NCBI GenBank assembly: GCA_015061745.1
Contig: SUWB01000011.1
Coordinates: 1-64,000 of the forward strand
Origin: Lentisphaerota bacterium
Lineage (GTDB): Bacteria > Verrucomicrobiota > Lentisphaeria > Victivallales > Victivallaceae
Length of the DNA: 64,000 nt
Direction: 5' to 3'
Part shown: positions 1-9,696 of the stretch, piece by piece
Position numbering within the stretch: position 1 is the first letter of the stretch
Layout: every line of letters starts with the position of its first letter
Notes under the pieces: model-generated
What the model was told of the DNA's origin: nothing
Seen by the model: only the letters and a program-made list of their open reading frames with translations
Databases searched by the model: none
Made by a program: the position numbers and the translations under genes

Positions 1-117
1 GAAGCATTACAGAACGCGAATAGGAGCAAGACAAAAGCAGCCTTTTTAGAATCATCTTTTGCTGATTATCCCATTATTTTACGATTTTTTTACAAATAAA
101 ACTTGACAAACAGTCTC

Positions 118-1686
118 TCATAGGAGGTTCTGAAGCAGCTGGAACTTGTTTTCAAGAACTGTTCCTTGAGTAAAAGGAGAATTGCCCAGAATGAAAACTT
201 TGCCGCCTGATTCCGTAAATTTATGCAGGAGTTTCAAAGTGCTGTCAGAAAGTTTTTCCGCCCAGGGCAGCACCACTGTATCGTAGGCACATTGACCGAC
301 AATGAATTTCCCGTCCCTGACGGAGCCTTCATCTTCCATAACAAATTCGTCCCCCAGATCAAAGGGCAAGGCTGAACTCAGCAAAGTTACTTCAAGGTCG
401 AGGAACTTTTGTTCAAGCTCTGCCAGTTCCGGCAGGTGGTCGGGAGCCATATCTCCTCTTGCGTAAAGTGATGCGGCAGTGTTCCAGGGCAGAAGCAGCA
501 GGATTTTGGCAAGAGAGTTGCCCTGAGAGATGAACCAGGAATTCAAGGCACATTCATCTGTGAGAGCCTTGTAGGTTTCCCAGTAGGGCTGATAGTAGTT
601 GACGTGAGGAGGATAAGCTCTTTTGCTCCGTCCCCGCAAACTGTAAAAGAATCCGTGGACGCAGCGGCAGTTGACTCCGAAAGAGGCAAAGTGATCAAAA
701 AGATAAAGCTGATCTCTGAGAGCCAGATTTTCTGAACTGACTCCATACATTTCACAGAGGACCTTTTCTCTGCCCGCCTGACGGGCGGCGGAAACACACT
801 GAAGCGGCGTGGTGTAAAGGTCGGGCACAATGACCCGGGCATCTCCGAAACGGTTGAGGGGAGAATCTGTAAAGGCCATATCCGCTGTCAAAAGGTCGAT
901 CCCCGGAATATCAAAGTAGCGGTAAAAAGGCATCATCGCTCCGCCCCGGAGGAAATTGGCGTGAAAATTGCCTTCTCCCAGCAGATGACCGCTGAAAAGC
1001 AGATTATGGGCGTGGCACCACTTTTTTACCTGTTTGAAATAGCTTTCCTCCAGCATACGGACGACGGTGTTCCAGTAGCGGTATCTTGTTTCAGCACTGC
1101 CGGGGGTATTGTGAAACAGCTCAGAGGCCTTGAGTTCTTCGCCCCAGCGTTCCTGATATTTTTGTACCAATCCGTCACTCCAGGGGAGGCCTGCACTGCT
1201 GTAACTTGGTTCATCCACCCAGATAGAAAGGATCGTTTTCCCGAATTCCGGGGCGAACTCCTGCCACATATCTTCATAGGAGCTTTTTATGTAAAACTGT
1301 ACCGCTTCCGGGTCGAGCATATTGACATAGAGTTCCGAGGTACGGAACTCATATTTTCCGGGGGAAGTTTCTGTAACATACCGGGCGGTGAAATGTTCCG
1401 GCAGGCCGAAAACGGCTTCAGGCATATACCCTGCCTGAAGAAAAAGTTTCATCCCCAATTCTCTGGCACACTCTACGATGAAGTGCAGCTTTTTCTTGAA
1501 TCCGGGGCCGGGATAATCGGACTTCAATCCGGTGTAGGTACGGGCGATAAAAGAACCCACTCCTTTGTCGTGCATTTCAGTCAGCTGATTCCGGATCTGT
1601 TCTTCATCCAACGTGTCGTTGAGCATCCAGAAATCCACACCCCGCCAGGGAGCGGAATTTTTCAAAAAAGAATCAAAGTCCAACAT
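118..1686 (-). CDS. glycosyl hydrolase-like TIM-barrel protein, probably C-terminally short
   Basis: The 522-aa product starts with a conserved-looking PWRGVDFWMLND segment and continues as an alpha/beta barrel. IWVDEP (D158, E159) resembles the acid/base strand of clan-A-type glycosidases. Residues about 385-520 look like the Rossmann-like GATase/beta-galactosidase trimerisation fold (YDTVVLPWAE, then GGKVFILG). No signal peptide is visible, so a cytoplasmic role on imported oligosaccharides is inferred. Related large glycosidases normally continue with beta-sandwich domains, but here TGA follows that fold directly and the DNA beyond has further stops, so the protein is either a short variant or truncated. 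The substrate cannot be told from sequence. It is divergently transcribed from the SIMPL gene. Confidence 0.6.
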   Translation of the reverse strand: MLDFDSFLKNSAPWRGVDFWMLNDTLDEEQIRNQLTEMHDKGVGSFIARTYTGLKSDYPGPGFKKKLHFIVECARELGMKLFLQAGYMPEAVFGLPEHFTARYVTETSPGKYEFRTSELYVNMLDPEAVQFYIKSSYEDMWQEFAPEFGKTILSIWVDEPSYSSAGLPWSDGLVQKYQERWGEELKASELFHNTPGSAETRYRYWNTVVRMLEESYFKQVKKWCHAHNLLFSGHLLGEGNFHANFLRGGAMMPFYRYFDIPGIDLLTADMAFTDSPLNRFGDARVIVPDLYTTPLQCVSAARQAGREKVLCEMYGVSSENLALRDQLYLFDHFASFGVNCRCVHGFFYSLRGRSKRAYPPHVNYYQPYWETYKALTDECALNSWFISQGNSLAKILLLLPWNTAASLYARGDMAPDHLPELAELEQKFLDLEVTLLSSALPFDLGDEFVMEDEGSVRDGKFIVGQCAYDTVVLPWAEKLSDSTLKLLHKFTESGGKVFILGNSPFTQGTVLENKFQLLQNLL

Positions 1687-1725
1687 AAAAACTCTCCGTC
1701 CGTTAAAATTTGTATATTCGCATAT

Positions 1726-1754
1726 AATATAACTGCACAGGGGGGTAAATTCAA
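1726..1754 (-). promoter_or_regulatory. promoter of the glycosyl hydrolase gene
   Basis: Read on the minus strand: TTGAAT (1754-1749), 17-bp spacer, TATATT (1731-1726), about 40 bp before the start codon. It has the same layout as most other promoters in the window. Confidence 0.65.
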
Positions 1755-1823
1755 TTCGGAAATTGCAATAAAAAGAAGATTTTTTTATCTGAAAAAAAGT
1801 TTAAAATTTCTTTAATTCCGCAC

Positions 1824-1852
1824 TTGAAAAAGCTCCCCCCTGACACTATATT
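1824..1852 (+). promoter_or_regulatory. promoter of the SIMPL-domain gene
   Basis: TTGAAA (1824-1829), 17-bp spacer, TATATT (1847-1852). It overlaps a possible upstream in-frame TTG start, which argues that translation begins further down, at 1917. Confidence 0.7.
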
Positions 1853-1916
1853 ATCCCCCCGCCAAAAGGGACATCATATCGTTCATCATCAACTCAAAAA
1901 AAAAGGAAACGCCAGT

Positions 1917-2675
1917 ATGAAAAAATCCGTCGTCGTCATCGCCTCAATCACTGTCATCGCTCTTACCGCAGGAATCGTTCTTTCCTCTTTTATGCTGAGC
2001 CGTTTTATGCTCCGTATTCAGCACGCTTCTGAAAAACAGATTACTGTCAAAGGGGTCGCTGAAAAGCTCGTGACTTCAGATCTGGCAGCTTTTACCTGTT
2101 CCGTTACGGCCAAGGGACAGAACCGGATCGCCGGATACAAAGCCCTTGAACGGGATAAGAAAAATCTGCTTGCCAAACTGGATTCTCTGGGATTCACCGC
2201 TCAGATGCGTGAAGATGAGAATATTTCCTGTGATGCCCATTACCGTACCGTCAAAACCAAAGATGCCAGAGGCAAAGAGACGACCAATACCATTTTCAGT
2301 CATTACGAACTTGTTTATTCTCTGCGGGTGCGTACCAATAATGTCCAGCTTGTTTCCCGGAATCTGCTCAAGATTCACGAACTGGCCGCACAGGGAATGG
2401 AGGTTTCTGTTGGAACTCCCCAGTATTTCATCAACAATCCTGAACAGTACAAACTTGAGCTGGTCAACGCCGCCAGTGCTTCTGCTGCTCAGCGTGCCAG
2501 AACTGCCGCCCAGCACAGCGGAAGCCAACTGGGGGCTCTTATGGAAGCCCGGCAGGGGGTGATCCAGATCACTGCTCCCGCCAGCACTGAGACCAGTGAT
2601 TACGGCATTTACGACACCAAGAGTGTCCAAAAGGTGATCCGCCTGGTGATGACGATGAAATTTGCTTTGAAGTAA
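1917..2675 (+). CDS. SIMPL domain-containing protein (DUF541)
   Basis: The 252-aa product has an N-terminal membrane anchor or uncleaved signal (MKKSVVVIASITVIALTAGI) followed by a periplasmic SIMPL/DUF541 domain. The domain opens with QITVKGVAEKLVTSDLA and ends with the family-typical strand VIRLVMTMKFAL. ATG 1917 was chosen because AGGAA precedes it and the longer in-frame start lies inside the promoter. SIMPL proteins are periplasmic and their biochemical role is poorly defined, so no specific function is inferred. The gene is monocistronic, with its own promoter and a strong terminator. Confidence 0.85.
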   Translation: MKKSVVVIASITVIALTAGIVLSSFMLSRFMLRIQHASEKQITVKGVAEKLVTSDLAAFTCSVTAKGQNRIAGYKALERDKKNLLAKLDSLGFTAQMREDENISCDAHYRTVKTKDARGKETTNTIFSHYELVYSLRVRTNNVQLVSRNLLKIHELAAQGMEVSVGTPQYFINNPEQYKLELVNAASASAAQRARTAAQHSGSQLGALMEARQGVIQITAPASTETSDYGIYDTKSVQKVIRLVMTMKFALK

Positions 2676-2694
2676 ATCTTCAAAGTTTTATTCC

Positions 2695-2740
2695 AAAGCA
2701 GTCTTTCCTTATTGTAAAGAGAGGAAAGACTGCTTTTTTA
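2695..2740 (+). terminator. rho-independent terminator after the SIMPL gene
   Basis: AAAGCAGTCTTTCCT and AGGAAAGACTGCTTT form a perfect 15-bp stem, followed by a T run. Confidence 0.9.
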
Positions 2741-2773
2741 TGCAAAAAAATATTTTCCCGTCCTTTAATATGC

Positions 2774-2802
2774 TTGACAAGAGGAAAGGCGTGTTCTATA
2801 TT
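2774..2802 (+). promoter_or_regulatory. promoter of the first pectin-degradation operon
   Basis: Consensus TTGACA (2774-2779), 17-bp spacer, TATATT (2797-2802), about 45 bp before the ATG at 2849. Confidence 0.75.
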
Positions 2803-2848
2803 ATCCTCAAGACCGTAATTCTAAAAAATTATTTTAAGGAACTGTGAG

Positions 2849-5752
2849 ATGATGAAAGATTTTCTTTTCCGGAAAATGAAGTCCGGCAACCGGATTTTAA
2901 AAAGTTGCCTGAGTGCCCTTTTGATGTTTTCAGCCTTGACCCTTTTGGGTTCTGCCCCCAGAGGTATATTGAATCTGGAAATAAAAAGCACCCGACCGGT
3001 CAGGAATTTTACCGCAGACAAAGAAGGCAAAATCACTGTCGGAGAGATCCCGGCAAAACTCAAAAAGGGAAAGAAATATACGCACCAGCTCACTTTGAGA
3101 AAAGACAACTTGAGCGGCCGGTGGCAGAAAGTTGAACTTTCCTTTGTGCCGGAGAAAAGTGAAAAAGTTTTGCTTACTCTTGGCGTTGCCTTTAACGGGA
3201 AAAGAAAATCACATCCTTTCCTTCACGCTGACAAGGCTGAACTTCAGGGAGCTGTGCTGAAAAATCCCGGATTTGAAAATCCTGATAAAAAAGGTATTCC
3301 CGCCAGCTGGCAGGGACGGCCCAAAAGTTCAGGCACTTCCGGAGCTCTGGCAGGGAAACATTACGCAAGAATCAATTTTACTGCCCCCCTTACTCAGGAA
3401 ATTTCCGTCGAAAAAGGTAAAAAAGTAACCTTTTCTCTCTATGTCAGACAGGAATCCCCCCTTGCTGATACCCGGGGAGCTGACGGTATGACCAATATAT
3501 ATACCGACTGTGACGGAACTCAGGTGCATATCAGTTCCGGACGGCTGACTCTTGTGCCCACTTTTGAAAACTGTTCTTATTATATCAACCGGACCAAAGC
3601 CGAATGGGGCAAAAAGTACACTGCCAAAGTCTGGTACCGGGCAGTGGGAAAAAAGGAGTGGATCGTCGTCCTTGATCCTGTGGATATGGAGCGGGAAAAA
3701 GCGTGGCGGGGATCCATTATGCTGCTCAAAGAGGATACGGCTTACGAGTTCAAAGCGGTAATCAAAGGTGAAAAAACTTCTGAACTCCGCCGGGTGTTCC
3801 GTACCCGGAGTTCCCGGTTCAAGATCGGCAGAACGATCGTTCTTGACAGCAGCAATTTCAAAGGCCGTCTGCATAAAGTCGTTTCCGGTACTCCCGACGG
3901 ATACACCCTTTATAAAGCCGCTCCCGGATTCGTACTCAAAGGAGAAAAAAATCTTAACGGTGCCGTTATCAATTGTTACGATGCCCGGTATGTGATCTTT
4001 GACGGTCTTACCATTGATGCCAACGGCAGCCGTCACGCCATAAAACTTTTCAACAGTCAGAATATCGTTATCCGCAATTGCGACATCAGCAACTTCGGAC
4101 TTTATGACGGTGTGAGAGATATGAAACAGATGGGCCGCTGGACTTTTAAGGGGCGGGTGGTGAATCTGGACGGAGGTATCTATATTGAAGGCGGTAAAGA
4201 TCAGCTGGTGGAAAGATGTTATATCCACGCCCCCCATTCCACCGCAAACGGCTGGTTTTACTCTCATCCGGCTGGACCTTCAGCCGTCTGCGTGGCTTAT
4301 GTGAAAGGGGGCACTGTCATCCGTTACAACGACTTTATCGGCAGCGATAAAAGACGGTGGAACGATGCTGTTGAATCTGTCGGAAACGGCCTTATCAACG
4401 GCGGTTTCGGGCGGGATGCCGATATTTACGGAAATATCTTTGCGTACGGCAATGATGACGGTATCGAACTTGAAGGCGGAGAAATGAATGTCCGCTTCTA
4501 TTACAACAAGGTGCAGGGCACTTTGAGCGGTGTGTCAACAGGGAGCTGCCGTTTGGGCCCCTCCTATCAGTTCCGCAACATTTACTGCAAACCGGGTGAC
4601 GAGAATAATTACAAAGGAAGTTCTTTTAAAAACGGTCACGGCAATCAGGGCGACGGAGCTGTTTTTATCATTAACAACAGTCTCTATGTCCCAGGCGGCA
4701 ACGGAGCTTTGAATGCTTCTCATACAGAAGATCCTGCTGTAAATCCGATCCTCAAGGCCTTTACCCGCAACAATCTTTTTGTTACGAACTCCTCTTTTTA
4801 TATCGCTCCCCGCTGGAAAGCGTGGAATGTGGATTTGGACAACGATCTCTTTTTCGGTGCATCTGCCGAAGTTCAAAAAGCTCATATCGCTTTTGTCCGT
4901 TCTATCGGACAGGAAAAAAATGCTCTTTACGCCGATCCCCGTTATGTTGATCCGGACAACGGCGATCTGCGTTTGAAAAAGGATTCCCCCGCCCGCAACC
5001 GGGCGGCGAATGTGCCCGGGCTTCCGGTAAAGCATCTGGGAGCGTTTCAGGATGACGGGATCGATATTCCTTACCGTCCCATTCCTGTGAGTCTTGATAA
5101 AAAAGAGATCAATTTCACTCACGAAAATCAGAAAAAGATTTTCCGTTTCACTTTGAAAGCTGCCGGAAAAGATTTCGCACAGCCCTTTCAGGTCCGCTGC
5201 AACGACAGCTTTTTCAAGGTGACTCCCGCCAAAGGAATACTTAAAAGCGGACAAAGCATCACCTTCAGTGTTTCCCTCAATGCCAAAGAGATCAAAGCTG
5301 CAAAACTTCATAACGGTATGGCTCTTGTCCGGTTCGCTGACGGATATTCAAAGGCGGTGAGTGTTTACGCTGATTTCAGAAATGACAAACAGCTTATCCC
5401 TGCCAACCGGAAAAATCTTATTCCCGTCAAAGATGTTTCTTTTAATAAAGGCGTTTTCAAGGGCCGTATCACCATTCCCCAAAAGGGATGTTATTTCCTC
5501 TTTGTCGAAGGCGGAAATATTGACAATATGCGCGGCCGTGCCTTTGCCGCTTTCGGAAAACAAAAAAGCGGCAAAGAAGCCCGTCTGACGGTCCACAATC
5601 CCGGCTGGGGATTCCTCTATACCGGAAGCCGGACTGCCTGGTATTTCTTCCTTGATAAAGGAAGTTATCCCTTTACTTTCACAAGTGCAAAGCCGGTCAA
5701 AGGTACTGAACGCTTCTATCTTACCGCCAAACCTGAAGAAATATTGAGATAA
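2849..5752 (+). CDS. secreted right-handed parallel beta-helix protein
   Basis: The 967-aa product has a basic N-terminus and hydrophobic core (CLSALLMFSALTLLGSA) consistent with a signal peptide. Residues about 100-200 look like a carbohydrate-binding beta-sandwich, about 230-320 like a fibronectin III-type module (YTAKVWYRAVG, YEFKAVIKG), and about 330-700 form a beta-helix with repeating turns such as IVIRNCDISNF and VIRYNDFIG. The C-terminal 250 residues look like Ig/beta-sandwich domains. Beta-helix proteins of this type include polysaccharide lyases and polygalacturonases. Linkage to a PcRGLX-like lyase suggests a pectin target. AAGGA precedes the double ATG. First gene of a four-gene operon; 13 bp separate it from the next gene. 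Confidence 0.75.
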   Translation: MMKDFLFRKMKSGNRILKSCLSALLMFSALTLLGSAPRGILNLEIKSTRPVRNFTADKEGKITVGEIPAKLKKGKKYTHQLTLRKDNLSGRWQKVELSFVPEKSEKVLLTLGVAFNGKRKSHPFLHADKAELQGAVLKNPGFENPDKKGIPASWQGRPKSSGTSGALAGKHYARINFTAPLTQEISVEKGKKVTFSLYVRQESPLADTRGADGMTNIYTDCDGTQVHISSGRLTLVPTFENCSYYINRTKAEWGKKYTAKVWYRAVGKKEWIVVLDPVDMEREKAWRGSIMLLKEDTAYEFKAVIKGEKTSELRRVFRTRSSRFKIGRTIVLDSSNFKGRLHKVVSGTPDGYTLYKAAPGFVLKGEKNLNGAVINCYDARYVIFDGLTIDANGSRHAIKLFNSQNIVIRNCDISNFGLYDGVRDMKQMGRWTFKGRVVNLDGGIYIEGGKDQLVERCYIHAPHSTANGWFYSHPAGPSAVCVAYVKGGTVIRYNDFIGSDKRRWNDAVESVGNGLINGGFGRDADIYGNIFAYGNDDGIELEGGEMNVRFYYNKVQGTLSGVSTGSCRLGPSYQFRNIYCKPGDENNYKGSSFKNGHGNQGDGAVFIINNSLYVPGGNGALNASHTEDPAVNPILKAFTRNNLFVTNSSFYIAPRWKAWNVDLDNDLFFGASAEVQKAHIAFVRSIGQEKNALYADPRYVDPDNGDLRLKKDSPARNRAANVPGLPVKHLGAFQDDGIDIPYRPIPVSLDKKEINFTHENQKKIFRFTLKAAGKDFAQPFQVRCNDSFFKVTPAKGILKSGQSITFSVSLNAKEIKAAKLHNGMALVRFADGYSKAVSVYADFRNDKQLIPANRKNLIPVKDVSFNKGVFKGRITIPQKGCYFLFVEGGNIDNMRGRAFAAFGKQKSGKEARLTVHNPGWGFLYTGSRTAWYFFLDKGSYPFTFTSAKPVKGTERFYLTAKPEEILR

Positions 5753-5765
5753 GGGAATAATAATC

Positions 5766-8591
5766 GTGAAATTTGTAAAAAATCTTTTCCCGGTACTGTT
5801 CTTTTGGAGCTTTGCCGTATTTGCTGTTGAAGTGACCTATAAAGGACAGTCAGGCCCTGTTACTTTCGGCGTTCCTTTCAAACAGGGGGCGGTTAAGGAT
5901 GCTTCAGTTCTTAATTTGAACGGAAAACCCCTTCAGGTCAAAGTCAATGCCAGCTGGAGTGACGGTTCGGTCAAATGGGCTCTTTTTGACACGGATCTGC
6001 CTGCCGGATTCAAAGGGAAATTCACTGTCGGGAAAAAACATCAGGGAAAACTGCTGTTTCAGAATGGAGTCCTTTCCAATGGGCACCTTCAAGTGACCTT
6101 TCCCAAACAGGGCCCTCTTTTCTGTTATGAGGGATACGGCGAAAAGGGCAGTGCAGAGCTTCTTGTGAAACTTCAGCACGACTCCCCCGGGGAGTGCGAG
6201 GGGGAAAACTGGCTCAAAAGTGCCGGTGCAGCCCGGAATTTTTCCAGCTTTACCAGTGCCGCTCCCCGGCAGATCTCTGTGGAAGAAAACGGCCCTCAGC
6301 GGGCGACGGTACGCATTGCGGGAGAGGCGGGGTACAAGTATATCCTGCGGCTGACACTTTACAAAAATGAAGATACCCTGAAAATCCAGACCACCTTTAT
6401 CTGTTCCCGTCATCCGGATAAGAACTTTTTACGTTCTATGGTGCTCCGCATCAACCGTCCCGGCAAAACGGTGCAAAAAGAGCTTGTGACAGGAACTCCC
6501 AGAGTCCACCACCTTGTTTCGTGGCGTAAAAAAAGTTCTCCTTCCGGAAAAGGAGTTCTGCACGATGGCAAATTGACGGCTGCCGTCAAAGACTTTGCCC
6601 GCCTTTTCCCAAAAGAGCTGAGCTGTGACAAAAAGGGGATCAGCTTTCACATCTGGCCCGAAAACTCCGGCAAGGTTCTGGATCTGCGCCGCCGCAAGGG
6701 GGTTGACCGCCGTTATCTGGAATATCCCAATCCCGAGGGCGGTTTCGGAGTTGCTAAAACCCACGAACTTCATCTTTCCTGGAGCAATCCCCATATTGCC
6801 GACAGGATCAACAAGATAGAGATTCCGGCGGTTTCCCCGGAATATATGCGTTCAACTCTTGCGTGCGGAGAATATCTGCTGCCGGGAAAAGGATTCCCCA
6901 AAAGCAGCGCAATGCTGGATTTCAGTTTCAAGTATCTTCACAATTACAAAAGAGCTGGGCACTTTGACGGTATGATGGACTGGGGGGATATCCCTCTGGG
7001 GACTCACGGAATGGGTGACCATATGGGACAGAAAAATCCCGAGGGAACTCCTTTCCGGGGATACACCGGCTGGAGCAACGGCGATCTGGCCACCGGGATC
7101 GGATTTTTTGTCCATTACCTGCGTACCGGGGATCAGCGTACATTGCGGGATGGTTTGGATATGGCGTGGCATCTGGCCGATGTGGACACTGTTCACGACT
7201 GGCCTATGGATAAGGGCGGAACTTCAAAGGTCGGATTGGGCCGCCGTCACGATCAGCAGCACTGGGGAACGTTTCCTCTGAATTACGGCTATTTGAGCGA
7301 TGAAGGAGTCTATGCTTATTTGCTGACAGGGGAGGGGCGTTTTCTTGAAGTCCTTGAGGAAGTTGCCTCCAATCCCGGAACTTATTTCGCCCGTTATATG
7401 GCTGTCAGGCTCTATGAGATCACAGGAAAAAAGAAATATCTTGACAAGGTTTTGAAAGCACTTCAGCAGGAACCCTCCATTCCCCGCAGTGATAACTTCA
7501 GAGGCAACTCCTATGATGCCCACGGATATCTTTATATGGAACAGATCCTTCCCGGAGTGCTCAAAAAGGCGGTCCTTGAAGGAGCCAAAAAATATGCTCC
7601 CCGATACAGGATAGCGTGGCTGCCTAAAGGATATCCCCCCTATATGCCGGCGGTGCTGGCATACAAGTATGCTCCCACAGCGGAAAATCTCCATACCCTC
7701 AAGGTTCTGCTTATGCTGATCAAGGGCTTCATTGAAAAAGATTACTCCATTGCTTCCGGAGCTTCAATGGCTGAATATGACAAAAAGTGGACCTGTACAA
7801 ATCTGCCTGTTGCAAGTCTGATGTACTGGGCATCACTTCCCTATGCTTTGGAAACTTTGCGTAAAGCAGGAGTTACAGAAGAGGAGTGTTTCAAGATGAA
7901 ATTCAAGTGGCAGGATATGGATTCTTTTGTCATTGATATCGACAGTTCCAAGGTCAAAAAGAGTGCATATCCTCAGTGGAAACACTACATTTATTCTCTT
8001 AAAACCCCCATTTTCCCCGGCTGGGGGGCTCATCGCTATCTGGATAAAGAGGATATGGTGCACTACAATATGGCTGTGCGGCGGTTGAAACTTTATGAAA
8101 ACGGCCGCCTTGCGGGCCCGGTCGGCTATCTGCACAGACTTATCCAGAATAACGGCGTGCTCGGCTGGGTCTCTTTTGGAAATTATATTGAATTTACCAC
8201 TTTTGACAACTCTCATCCGGCATCGAACGGCAGAAAATCTAAACTGGTCTACACCTCAGAAAAAGATTGGAAATGGCAGGATAAACCATCTTTCAAAGAA
8301 ACTCTGACCCGGATCTATCCCTATCCTGACATCAACAAAGCCGGAAAAGAGTGGTGTGCCATACTTGATAATGAATCTCCTGAAACTGTTATGGTCCCCA
8401 ATCCCCGGCCTGAAGATAAAGTCGAGGCTGCTGCCGCGTTGAAACGTCACAGATTTACCGAAAACGGCAAGGTCATTACCAATTGGAGACGCTGCCAGAA
8501 TCTTATTATTTTCAGAACTCCTGATAACTCCGATCCCCGTACCAATGGCAGAGTTTATCAACTGATTTACAAAAACAAAAAGGATAAATAA
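5766..8591 (+). CDS. PcRGLX/YetA-like exo-rhamnogalacturonan lyase family protein
   Basis: The 941-aa product has a signal peptide with probable cleavage after AVFA (about residue 20). The N-terminal region (VTFGVPFKQGAVKD, WSDGSVKWALFD) matches the RIFT-barrel domain of the PcRGLX/YetA (PL26) family. A central alpha/alpha-barrel-like region (about 360-640: GMMDWGDIPLG, WHLADVDTVHDW) and a C-terminal beta region follow. The family cleaves rhamnogalacturonan I from chain ends. This identification rests on remembered family patterns, not a search. The gene lies between a beta-helix protein and an esterase-like hydrolase in one operon. Confidence 0.7.
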   Translation: MKFVKNLFPVLFFWSFAVFAVEVTYKGQSGPVTFGVPFKQGAVKDASVLNLNGKPLQVKVNASWSDGSVKWALFDTDLPAGFKGKFTVGKKHQGKLLFQNGVLSNGHLQVTFPKQGPLFCYEGYGEKGSAELLVKLQHDSPGECEGENWLKSAGAARNFSSFTSAAPRQISVEENGPQRATVRIAGEAGYKYILRLTLYKNEDTLKIQTTFICSRHPDKNFLRSMVLRINRPGKTVQKELVTGTPRVHHLVSWRKKSSPSGKGVLHDGKLTAAVKDFARLFPKELSCDKKGISFHIWPENSGKVLDLRRRKGVDRRYLEYPNPEGGFGVAKTHELHLSWSNPHIADRINKIEIPAVSPEYMRSTLACGEYLLPGKGFPKSSAMLDFSFKYLHNYKRAGHFDGMMDWGDIPLGTHGMGDHMGQKNPEGTPFRGYTGWSNGDLATGIGFFVHYLRTGDQRTLRDGLDMAWHLADVDTVHDWPMDKGGTSKVGLGRRHDQQHWGTFPLNYGYLSDEGVYAYLLTGEGRFLEVLEEVASNPGTYFARYMAVRLYEITGKKKYLDKVLKALQQEPSIPRSDNFRGNSYDAHGYLYMEQILPGVLKKAVLEGAKKYAPRYRIAWLPKGYPPYMPAVLAYKYAPTAENLHTLKVLLMLIKGFIEKDYSIASGASMAEYDKKWTCTNLPVASLMYWASLPYALETLRKAGVTEEECFKMKFKWQDMDSFVIDIDSSKVKKSAYPQWKHYIYSLKTPIFPGWGAHRYLDKEDMVHYNMAVRRLKLYENGRLAGPVGYLHRLIQNNGVLGWVSFGNYIEFTTFDNSHPASNGRKSKLVYTSEKDWKWQDKPSFKETLTRIYPYPDINKAGKEWCAILDNESPETVMVPNPRPEDKVEAAAALKRHRFTENGKVITNWRRCQNLIIFRTPDNSDPRTNGRVYQLIYKNKKDK

Positions 8592-8593
8592 AA

Positions 8594-9682
8594 ATGGAAA
8601 ATTGTTTTGCTCAACTCCGTCAGGTACGCCCCTGCGATCTTATGGCGGAAAAATGGGAAGATATTTCTCAATGGCAGCAGGCTGTTCAGACCTGTCTGAA
8701 ACAGGGACTTCACTACGATCCCCCAAAATGCGATCTTGATGCAAAAGTTTTGGAAACGGTGGATTTCGGCGAATATACCCAGGAGACCATTGAATTCAAT
8801 ACCACTCCCTGGTTCCGGGTCAAAGGATATCTGCTGCTGCCTAAAAATGCGCCCCGTCCCCTGCCGGGCATCCTGCTTCAGCACGAATGGGGCGGCCCCC
8901 TCTATTTCGGGAAAGACCGTCTGGTACGTACCAAAACCCGGCATATCCAGCTTTTTCAGCAGGAATATTACAGCGGCGTCCCCCTGGCTGAACGCTTCTG
9001 CCTTGCCGGATACGCCGTCTTTTGCATTGATGCATTCCACTTCGGCGAAAGAGCTCCCCGGGAACGGGAGTTCGATCCGGCTGAACTGCTTGAAACTTTT
9101 AATGGAACTGCCGCGTATCACTATTTTGAAAATCAGAAGGCAGAACTTTTCCGCCACGCTCTGCTTCAGCTGGGCTGGGCCGGAACCACTTGGGCGGGAA
9201 TCAATTTTGCCGATGACCGCAGTTGTATAGATTATATGCTCAGCCGCAAAGAGATCGACGGCAGCCGTCTGGGAGTCACAGGTTTGTCCGGCGGCGGCTG
9301 GCGTACCGATATGATGCTGGCTCTTGAACCCCGGCTCAAAGCAGGTGTCTCTGTGGGGTGGATGACCACCAATCAGGGCTCTTTTGAAACCAACTTCAAA
9401 GGGGCTATCGGTGTCTTTTCGCCTTTGCCGGGAGTGTGGAACAGAATGGATCTTTCTGACGCAGTGGGATCAGGATTCCCGGTCAATGCAATGTATATTG
9501 TGGGAAGCAAAGACAACCTCTTTCCTTCTGATGGCGTGGATGAGGCTTTCAGAAAGATCAAAGAGGTTTACACCCGGGCCGGAGTCCCTGACAATGTGGG
9601 GTTTGCCCGTCCTGAAACGGTCCATTGTTACAATGCGGAAGTTCAGCAGATTGCTCTTGACTGGTTCGCAGCCAAACTCTGA
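8594..9682 (+). CDS. alpha/beta hydrolase, acetyl-esterase-like
   Basis: The 362-aa product has an alpha/beta-hydrolase fold. The nucleophile elbow is GLSGGG (S232), D307 lies in VGSKDNLFPS and H344 in ETVHCYN, giving a plausible Ser-Asp-His triad. The oxyanion strand PGILLQHEWGG precedes them. No signal peptide is seen. It starts 2 bp after the upstream stop, so it is translationally coupled to the PcRGLX-like lyase. Removal of acetyl groups from imported pectin or hemicellulose fragments is an inference from context. Other esterase or dienelactone-hydrolase-like activities are possible. Confidence 0.75.
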   Translation: MENCFAQLRQVRPCDLMAEKWEDISQWQQAVQTCLKQGLHYDPPKCDLDAKVLETVDFGEYTQETIEFNTTPWFRVKGYLLLPKNAPRPLPGILLQHEWGGPLYFGKDRLVRTKTRHIQLFQQEYYSGVPLAERFCLAGYAVFCIDAFHFGERAPREREFDPAELLETFNGTAAYHYFENQKAELFRHALLQLGWAGTTWAGINFADDRSCIDYMLSRKEIDGSRLGVTGLSGGGWRTDMMLALEPRLKAGVSVGWMTTNQGSFETNFKGAIGVFSPLPGVWNRMDLSDAVGSGFPVNAMYIVGSKDNLFPSDGVDEAFRKIKEVYTRAGVPDNVGFARPETVHCYNAEVQQIALDWFAAKL

Positions 9683-9696
9683 TTAAGAAGGTAAAA

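Noticed and set aside
3329-4267. long antisense frames opposite the beta-helix gene, and similar ones elsewhere
   Set aside because: They are shadows of well-supported genes with no start signals of their own.
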